64,000 nucleotides of DNA from Xanthomonas floridensis. Lineage in GTDB: Bacteria; Pseudomonadota; Gammaproteobacteria; Xanthomonadales; Xanthomonadaceae. The position numbers and the translations under genes were made by a program. This document shows positions 58,604 to 64,000 of this stretch, piece after piece. Every line of letters begins with the position of its first letter. Position 1 is the stretch's first letter. The notes under the pieces are model-generated. The model saw nothing but the letters and a program-made list of their open reading frames with translations. It did no database searches and had not been told where the DNA came from. The stretch lies in NCBI RefSeq assembly GCF_001642575.1, contig NZ_LXNG01000024.1:1-64000 (forward strand), in the 5' to 3' direction.

Positions 58604-58993
58604 ATGAGCGCGAAGACCATCGGGGACCAGGAGCTGGCCCTGCTGCAATACATCGAAGAACAGCGCCACGCCAGCGTGGGCGAAGTGGCGGCCGCGTTCG
58701 GTGAGCCGCGCGGGCTGGCGCGCTCGACCGTGCTGACCATGATGGAGCGGCTGCGCGCCAAGGGCTTCCTGCGGCGCAAGCAGGTGGACGGCATGTACCG
58801 CTACAGCGCCACCGCGGGGCAGGACGACGTGGTGCGCGGTGCCGTGGGGCAATTCGTGGAAAAGACGCTGCAGGGCTCGGTCTCGCCGTTTGTGGCGTGG
58901 ATGTCGCAGCGCGCCGACGAGGTCAGCGATACCGAACTGGCCGAACTCGAAGCATTGGTCGCCAAGCTGCAATCGCAGCGCAAGGAGAGCTGA
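58604..58993 (+). CDS. BlaI/MecI/CopY-family transcriptional repressor
   Basis: Encodes 129 aa from ATG 58604. The winged-helix N-terminus (DQELALLQYIEEQRHASVGEVAAAFGEPRGLARSTVLTMMERLRAKGFLRRKQVDGMYRYSA) is the Penicillinase_R family pattern, followed by a helical dimerisation domain. An ATG at 58592 would place the start inside the second operator, so 58604 is preferred. It is followed after 3 nt by the M56 protease gene, the usual BlaI-BlaR1 pairing. Confidence 0.93.
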   Translation: MSAKTIGDQELALLQYIEEQRHASVGEVAAAFGEPRGLARSTVLTMMERLRAKGFLRRKQVDGMYRYSATAGQDDVVRGAVGQFVEKTLQGSVSPFVAWMSQRADEVSDTELAELEALVAKLQSQRKES

Positions 58994-58996
58994 GTC

Positions 58997-60610
58997 ATGC
59001 AGAGCCTGTTCGAAGTGATGGTGCAGCGGCTGGCGATGACCAGCCTGCAATCGGCCGCATTGGTGGCGGTGGTGTGGCTGCTGTGCAAGGCCATGCCGCA
59101 CCTGCCGGCGTCCACGCAGTGCTGGCTGTGGTGGATGGTGGGGCTGCAGGCGGTGTTGGGCCTGTTCGTTGCGCCGCTTGAGCTGGCGGTCCTGCCGGCC
59201 CCCGCGCCGGTGGCGCAGGCGGTTGGGCAGACGGTCATGGCCCTGCCGAGCGCCTCGCCGTCGCTGTGGGTCCGCTGGGTGATGGCGGCCTGGTTGGCCG
59301 GTGTGGTGGTGATGCTGGCGCGCAGCGCCGTGGCGTGGCGCATCAGCCGCCGCCAGGTGCAGGCCACCGAGCCGTGCACCGACCAGGCGCTGCTGGCGGC
59401 CCTGCAACTGGCCGCCGATGCGCACGGCCTGCGCCATGCGCCGCCGTTGCGCCTGAGCGCGCAGATCGATTCGCCGCAACTCATCGGCCTGTGGCGGCCG
59501 GTGCTGCTGCTGCCGTCCCGCCGCCTGGCCAGCATCAGCGATGACGAGCTGGACATGGCGCTGACCCACGAGCTGGTGCATCTGCGTCGGAATGACTTGT
59601 TGTGGGGGTTGCTGCCGGCCCTGGCGCAGCACCTGTTCTTCTTCCATCCGCTGCTGCATCTGGCCGCGCGCGAATACGCCATCGCCCGCGAAGCCGCCTG
59701 CGACGCGGCAGTGGTTGCAGGCCACGTGCGCTGCCGTCACGACTATGGCCGCCTGCTGGTGAGCCTTGGGGTGTCCACCGCGCCGGTGGCCGGGGTGTCC
59801 AGCGCATCGCCGAGTTTTCTGAGTCTCAAGCGCCGTTTGATCATGTTGCAAAACACCAACGTCACGCCGGGGTGGGGCGCGCGCGCGCTGGTCGCGGTCG
59901 CGATCCTGGGCGTGGCACCGTTGCGCCTGGTCGCCATGCCTGCGCCGCTGCCGTCGCCTGCGCTGCAGCCGGTCGTGGTCACCGGCAGCGCATCGCCGGC
60001 GATGCCGCACGGCGTGCGCAATGCCGATGGCGCCGCGCAGCTGCACCTGCAGGCAGCGCTTGCGGCTCCGGCTGCGCCGGCTGCGCCTGCCGCTCCAGCA
60101 AACGGAGTGCTGGCGCAGGTGCTGGACACCGAGCCGGGCGCGCAAGACACCTCGCACATGGACACGATCGGCTGGGATCTGGACACACAGCAAAGCGTAC
60201 GCGACGCCATCGACGAGGCCACACGCAGTGCCAAGGCCGCCGAGGTGGAGGCGCGGGCCGCCGCACAGCAGGCCATCGACGCCAGCGATCTGCATGCACA
60301 GATGCGGCAGGACGAGCTGCAGGCGGCGCAGGACGCATTGGCGCAGGCACGCGAGCAACTGGAGTCGCTCGGACCGGAGCTGGAGCAGGCCAAGCAGGAT
60401 GCGCAGCAGCAGGCGCGCGAAGCGGCGCAACAGATCCGTGAGGTGGCGCTGCAACAACGCAATGCGCAGTACGCCTATGTGGCCGCCGCGCGCCAGGCAG
60501 CCGAGTTGAGCCGCCATCAGGCCGAGATGGACAAGGAAGCTGCACGCCAGGACCGCCTCAACGCCGCGCGTGCCCAACACGCCGCGGCCGGCGCGGACGA
60601 AGACAACTAG
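58997..60610 (+). CDS. BlaR1-like M56 family membrane metallopeptidase
   Basis: Encodes 537 aa. Helices near residues 15-35, 42-62 and 90-110 precede the zinc protease domain with HELVH at 191-195 and a third ligand Glu232 in REAACD. A fourth helix lies near 290-305. The periplasmic C-terminus is not a penicillin-binding domain; it is an Ala-rich linker (AAPAAPAAPAAPAN) and a long Gln/Ala/Glu-rich coiled coil (about 405-525). It probably senses an envelope signal and cleaves the BlaI-type repressor. The signal is unlikely to be a beta-lactam bound by this protein. Confidence 0.92.
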   Translation: MQSLFEVMVQRLAMTSLQSAALVAVVWLLCKAMPHLPASTQCWLWWMVGLQAVLGLFVAPLELAVLPAPAPVAQAVGQTVMALPSASPSLWVRWVMAAWLAGVVVMLARSAVAWRISRRQVQATEPCTDQALLAALQLAADAHGLRHAPPLRLSAQIDSPQLIGLWRPVLLLPSRRLASISDDELDMALTHELVHLRRNDLLWGLLPALAQHLFFFHPLLHLAAREYAIAREAACDAAVVAGHVRCRHDYGRLLVSLGVSTAPVAGVSSASPSFLSLKRRLIMLQNTNVTPGWGARALVAVAILGVAPLRLVAMPAPLPSPALQPVVVTGSASPAMPHGVRNADGAAQLHLQAALAAPAAPAAPAAPANGVLAQVLDTEPGAQDTSHMDTIGWDLDTQQSVRDAIDEATRSAKAAEVEARAAAQQAIDASDLHAQMRQDELQAAQDALAQAREQLESLGPELEQAKQDAQQQAREAAQQIREVALQQRNAQYAYVAAARQAAELSRHQAEMDKEAARQDRLNAARAQHAAAGADEDN

Positions 60611-61103
60611 AGACCTGCACCACCGCACGACAGCGCGCATTGCCATGGCAGTGCGCGGCAGTCGATCCAACCCGTAGCGCACCACCCAGGCCTGAGGCCT
60701 GGCCTGCAGTGATCAGGCGGGCGGCGCCGTGCCCGGCGGGTCCGGTACGGGTGATGGCTGATCGCCTTGCGCCGGCGGCAGCCTGCATGCCGGCACCGCA
60801 TGCCTTGTCGCCGTGCCCGGCAGCAATGGCAGCAATGGCAGCGATTGGCCTGTGCCGCCGGCGTGCAGTCGCCCGGTAATCGCTCCACCCGACCGACCGT
60901 TGCATCCGGCGCGACCACTGCAGTGAGCGCGCCCGGTACCAGACGCTGCATCCCACCCACGCGGGCAAGGCCACGGGCCCGCTCATCGCCTCAGCACGTG
61001 TCGACGCAACCAGCGTCGGCAGCGCCGTGGCCGCGTGTTCGCTGTTCCCCATCCGCCTGGCCGCGACCGGCCGGCGGCACCCAACTCCCCAAGGAGATCG
61101 CAC
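60611..61103. other. 493-nt gap upstream of the first secreted paralogue
   Basis: Separates the M56 gene from the first Ala/Pro-rich secreted protein gene. Short repeats of CAGCAATGG appear near 60822-60840. No convincing gene or promoter is visible; it may carry the promoter of the downstream gene. Confidence 0.35.
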
Positions 61104-62144
61104 ATGCATCAGATCACGTTCCCCCCGCAGCGCCTGCGCGGCGCCTTGCTGTTTGCGCTTGGCGCGCTCGCTGCGCCCATGCTGATGGCAGCACCGACAG
61201 CACCGACAGCACCGACAGCTCCAACAGCTCCAACAGCTCCAGCAGCTCCAGCAGCTCCAGCAGCTTCAACAGCTCCAGCAGCTTCAACAGCTTCAATAGC
61301 GTCAACAGGACCAGCCATCCCAGCATTGCCGGCACTGGCAGCCAACGCAGCCGCGATGTCGTTACCGCCCGCGCCGCCAGTGCCTGCCCATCGCGCTGCG
61401 TCAGCTGCGCTGCGCGCTCCTTCGGCGTCTGCGTCCGCTGCTGCCTCGGTGGCTCCTTCGGCACCACCGGCCGCTGCCGACTCGGTCGCACCGCCAGCGC
61501 CGATCGCACCCGCGCATCCACCCGCCTCGCCAGCTGCACCGATCGCTCCCGCAGTGATGCCCACACCAGGGTCTGCGCTTCCGACGCCACGCCCAAGGCA
61601 CGTTGCACACGGCGGCCCGTCGAGCAGATCCGCGTGCGGTACCGATGCGCAGGACATCCAGGACGATGGCGATGCCTATGTGCTGGTGCAGGGCGAGCGC
61701 CATCTCATGCACGGCACCGCCGACGATCTGCAGACCGCGCGTCGGTACACCAATGCCAATGGCTGGGTGCTGTGGTTCCGGGCCAACGGCGTGCAATACG
61801 TCGTGCGCGATCCAGGCCTGCTGCATCGGCTGCGCACCGGCTATGCGCGCAGCCTGCAACTGCGCGCGGCGCAGGACAGGTTGCAAGCGCGCCAGCAGGC
61901 GCTTGCCGCGCAACTGGCCGCATCAGCGGCGGGTGCGCCTGCCTCTGTGGCAACCGCGGCGCAACCGGCACAGGGCGCTGCCAGCGACACCCAGGCCCTG
62001 GCGGAGCAGCAGCGCCTGTTGACCCAACAGCAGGCGGTGCTGGCCAGCAAGCAGGCCGGCGCCACGCGGCTGGCCACTCGCCAGGCGCTGAGCATCCTGC
62101 GCGAGGCACTTGCCAGCGGCCGGGCGAGGCGGGTAACGGGTTGA
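61104..62144 (+). CDS. secreted Ala/Pro-rich protein with M56-associated domain
   Basis: Encodes 346 aa from ATG 61104 with AAGGAG seven nt upstream. A signal peptide (about 1-30) is followed by a low-complexity Ala/Pro/Thr/Ser region to about 180, which includes a tandem repeat of TAP/APA triplets. A compact domain (about 188-250, DDGDAYVLVQGERHLMHGTADDL … LWFRANGVQYVVRDPGLL) precedes a Gln/Ala/Leu-rich coiled coil. The compact domain is shared with the next gene. It is likely periplasmic and part of the BlaI/M56 module. Function unknown. Confidence 0.75.
   Translation: MHQITFPPQRLRGALLFALGALAAPMLMAAPTAPTAPTAPTAPTAPAAPAAPAASTAPAASTASIASTGPAIPALPALAANAAAMSLPPAPPVPAHRAASAALRAPSASASAAASVAPSAPPAAADSVAPPAPIAPAHPPASPAAPIAPAVMPTPGSALPTPRPRHVAHGGPSSRSACGTDAQDIQDDGDAYVLVQGERHLMHGTADDLQTARRYTNANGWVLWFRANGVQYVVRDPGLLHRLRTGYARSLQLRAAQDRLQARQQALAAQLAASAAGAPASVATAAQPAQGAASDTQALAEQQRLLTQQQAVLASKQAGATRLATRQALSILREALASGRARRVTG
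61191..61308 (+). repeat. 9-bp coding tandem repeat (GCACCGACA-type units)
   Basis: About thirteen degenerate 9-bp units start as exact GCACCGACA copies and drift to GCTCCAACA, GCTCCAGCA and GCTTCAACA. Each unit codes three residues (Ala-Pro-Thr, then Ala-Pro-Ala, then Ala-Ser-Thr). The gradient from perfect to degraded copies suggests ongoing slippage at the 5' end. Copy number changes would keep the reading frame. Confidence 0.9.
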
Positions 62145-62451
62145 ACGCTGCAGGTGCGGACAGGCATGGACGCAGGCTTGCGGGTACCGCTGCGTTCTTC
62201 GACGGCGCGCAACGTGCTGCTGCGGGCAGTGCGCCGCGCCTGCAACGCCACGCATGTCTCCAGACAGCACCCACACCAGTCACGGCAGGCAGTGCGTGTC
62301 GGGCAGCAAGAACCGGTGTGCGCGAGCGACGCCAACCCTCCAGTTGCGTCGCTCTGCAGCGTTGCAAGCGGTAGCGCTGCACCACGACGCAGGGTGTAGC
62401 ACCTGCATCACACGAGAAATTTGCCAACCCTATCCACACAAGGACCTTCTC
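62145..62451. other. 307-nt gap between the two secreted paralogues
   Basis: No convincing gene. The second paralogue has a ribosome site (AAGGACCTTCTC before ATG) at its end. Nothing else stands out. Confidence 0.35.
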
Positions 62452-63303
62452 ATGCTGCACATCACTCCGGCATCAACGCGCGCTGGCATGGCGGCCATCC
62501 TGGCGATCGCGCTCACCAGCGTGCTGACGCCATGCCTGGCCGCACCATCAGCCGCTCAACCCGAGCCTGCGCCGGTGCCCGGCACGCAGACAGCGATCGC
62601 TGCATCGGTCGCCGTGGCTGCCGCTGCCCCAATGCCCGCTACGCCGCATGCACCGGCACCGCTGACGAACTCCACCCGCACCCCGGCCAGCGAGATGACC
62701 ACGCAGGGCCATCTCACGCTGTCCGATCACCCCGACCAGGATGCGTACGTGCTGATGGAAGACGGCCAGGCGCTGATGCACGGCTCCACCGAAGATCTGG
62801 CCCGCGCACGTCGCCTGGCCGGCAGCACGGGCGCGTTGCTGTGGTTTCGTCGCGGTGGCAAGGGCTACGTAGTACGCGATCCGGCCACCCTGCAGCGCAT
62901 CCGTGCGCTGTGCGCGCCGGTCAGCCAGCTCGGCCAGGCCCAGGGTGCGCTGGGCGAGCGGCAGGGCCGGCTCGGCGAGCAGCAAGCGGCACTGGGGACG
63001 CAAATGGCCGCCGCGGCGGCACGTGATGCGGCGGCTGCCGTTGCGCAGGCGCGCGCGTCGCTGGCACGCGACAACGCGGCGGCGCGCACCACCACGCCCG
63101 TTGCGCAGCAAGCCAACGCCACCAGCCAGCGCAGCACCCAGCAGCGGATCGAGGCATTGGCCGCGCAGCAGCAAACGCTCGCTGCGCAGCAGGCCGATCT
63201 GGCCGCGCAACAGGCAGTGGCAAGCGCACGTGCCGACGAGCAGACACGGCACATCATGCGTGAGGCAATCCGCACCGGTCTGGCACGCCCGGTTGCGCGT
63301 TGA
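62452..63303 (+). CDS. secreted protein, paralogue of the upstream Ala/Pro-rich protein
   Basis: Encodes 283 aa from ATG 62452. Signal peptide (about 1-30), short Ala/Pro-rich region, then the shared domain (about 93-155, DQDAYVLMEDGQALMHGSTEDLARARRL … LLWFRRGGKGYVVRDPATLQRI), and a Gln/Ala-rich coiled coil to the end. Conserved positions shared with the previous protein are D-x-D-A-Y-V-L, LMHG, DL…AR, LWFR, YVVRDP and L. The tandem pair suggests gene duplication. Likely periplasmic, function unknown. Confidence 0.75.
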   Translation: MLHITPASTRAGMAAILAIALTSVLTPCLAAPSAAQPEPAPVPGTQTAIAASVAVAAAAPMPATPHAPAPLTNSTRTPASEMTTQGHLTLSDHPDQDAYVLMEDGQALMHGSTEDLARARRLAGSTGALLWFRRGGKGYVVRDPATLQRIRALCAPVSQLGQAQGALGERQGRLGEQQAALGTQMAAAAARDAAAAVAQARASLARDNAAARTTTPVAQQANATSQRSTQQRIEALAAQQQTLAAQQADLAAQQAVASARADEQTRHIMREAIRTGLARPVAR

Positions 63304-63360
63304 TCGCGGCGGCCGCGCTTGGCCGATACTGCGCGGTATTGGCGCAACAGCGAGCAGGCG

Positions 63361-64000
63361 ATGACGTACCGGGTGGTGGTGTTGGGCGGCTATGGGCACT
63401 TCGGTGCACGCATCGTGCGGGCGCTGGCCGCGTTGCCACACCTGCATGTCATTGCCGCCGGGCGTCATCCGGGGGCGGTTGCGACAACCTGGCCCGAAGC
63501 CGCGCCCGGTCGTATTTCCGCATGCCGGCTGGATAGCGCCGCCGCCGATTTCGCCACGTGCCTGGCCGCCACCGCCGCCGATGTGGTGGTGCATACCGCC
63601 GGGCCATTCCAGGGCCAGGATTACGCGGTGGCGCGGTGCTGTCTGCAGGCCGGCATGCACTACATCGACCTGGCCGACGGCCGCGCGTTCGTGCGCGACT
63701 TCCCGGCCGCCTTGCATGCGCTGGCACAGCAGGCCGGCCGCGTGGCGATCAGCGGTGCCAGCACCTTGCCCGCGTTGTCCAGCGCGGTGGTCGATGCGCT
63801 GCTGCCGCGCTTTTCGACCCTGCATGGCATCCACATGGTGATCGCGCCTGCGCAGGGCACGCCGCTGGGGCTGGCCACCGTCCGCGCGGTGCTGTCGTAC
63901 TGCGGAACGCCGTTTACCTGGTGGAGCGAGGGCCGCTGGCAGACCGTGGTGGGCTGGGCGGAGCCGCAGCGCGTGCAGTTCGCACAGCTGGCACCGCGCC
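63361..64000 (+). CDS. saccharopine dehydrogenase-like oxidoreductase, partial
   Basis: The first 213 codons are present and the gene runs off the window. It begins MTYRVVVLGGYGHFGARIVRALAALP, a Rossmann NAD(P) motif (G-G-Y-G-x-F-G). VVHTAGPFQGQDYAVARCCLQAGMHYIDLADGRAFVRDF follows, typical of the saccharopine dehydrogenase-like family, which includes trans-acting enoyl reductases and other oxidoreductases. The true substrate is unknown. It starts 57 nt after the secreted paralogue. Confidence 0.82.
   Translation, partial: MTYRVVVLGGYGHFGARIVRALAALPHLHVIAAGRHPGAVATTWPEAAPGRISACRLDSAAADFATCLAATAADVVVHTAGPFQGQDYAVARCCLQAGMHYIDLADGRAFVRDFPAALHALAQQAGRVAISGASTLPALSSAVVDALLPRFSTLHGIHMVIAPAQGTPLGLATVRAVLSYCGTPFTWWSEGRWQTVVGWAEPQRVQFAQLAPR

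Overview
The window is high-GC, gene-dense, gammaproteobacterial DNA that I place in the Xanthomonadaceae, most likely Xanthomonas. The reasons are the protein style of the housekeeping genes, the efflux and lipid-trafficking genes, the C+G-rich hairpin repeats between gltB and gltD, and the BlaI/M56 block with Ala/Pro-rich secreted partners. The species cannot be fixed from the sequence alone. I saw no rRNA, tRNA, CRISPR array, transposase or integrase.

Layout. 1-6.4 kb: glutamate synthase gltB-gltD on the minus strand. 6.5-8.3 kb: an I78-type protease-inhibitor lipoprotein diverging from DNA topoisomerase IB. 8.4-11.3 kb: envelope-lipid genes (mlaA, a DedA protein and a PmtA-like methyltransferase). 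11.7-16.3 kb: a NodT-MacA-MacB tripartite efflux operon. 16.4-20.9 kb: two divergent response regulator/histidine kinase pairs. 21.3-25.5 kb: an RND pump (adaptor plus transporter). Similar PmrA/QseB-like boxes lie before the second regulator and before the RND operon. 25.9-26.2 kb: a second, diverged I78-like lipoprotein.

26.5-46.7 kb: a surface-polysaccharide locus of the Wzx/Wzy type. Five plus-strand genes (two GT4 enzymes, a WcaJ-like initiating phosphotransferase, WecB, a methyltransferase) converge on a long minus-strand series. That series holds two Wzy/ligase-like proteins, WecG/TagA, another GT4, a GT-B-like protein, two methyltransferases, AsnB, two flippases, a Wzz-like protein and a sugar-nucleotide epimerase. 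Most junctions are 4-nt or slightly longer overlaps.

46.7-54.4 kb: a lasso-peptide biosynthetic locus that runs directly into the polysaccharide genes. The minus strand carries a 51-aa precursor ending in Ser, an asparagine-synthetase-like cyclase lacking the glutaminase Cys, a small ORF, a transglutaminase-like B2 protease and an ABC exporter. The exporter stop overlaps the start of a flippase. The plus strand diverges with a methyltransferase, a PqqD-like B1 protein, an HPr-kinase-like kinase and a sulfotransferase. A four-gene operon of three tail-collar proteins plus a GNAT enzyme follows, and then a nucleotidyltransferase of a type found in some phosphorylated-lasso loci. The combination of kinase, sulfotransferase and nucleotidyltransferase around a Ser-ending precursor is the most interesting part of the window.

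58.5-63.3 kb: a BlaI repressor with two visible dyad operators, an M56 (BlaR1-like) membrane protease, and two paralogous secreted proteins, one with a 9-bp coding tandem repeat. The window ends inside a saccharopine-dehydrogenase-like gene.
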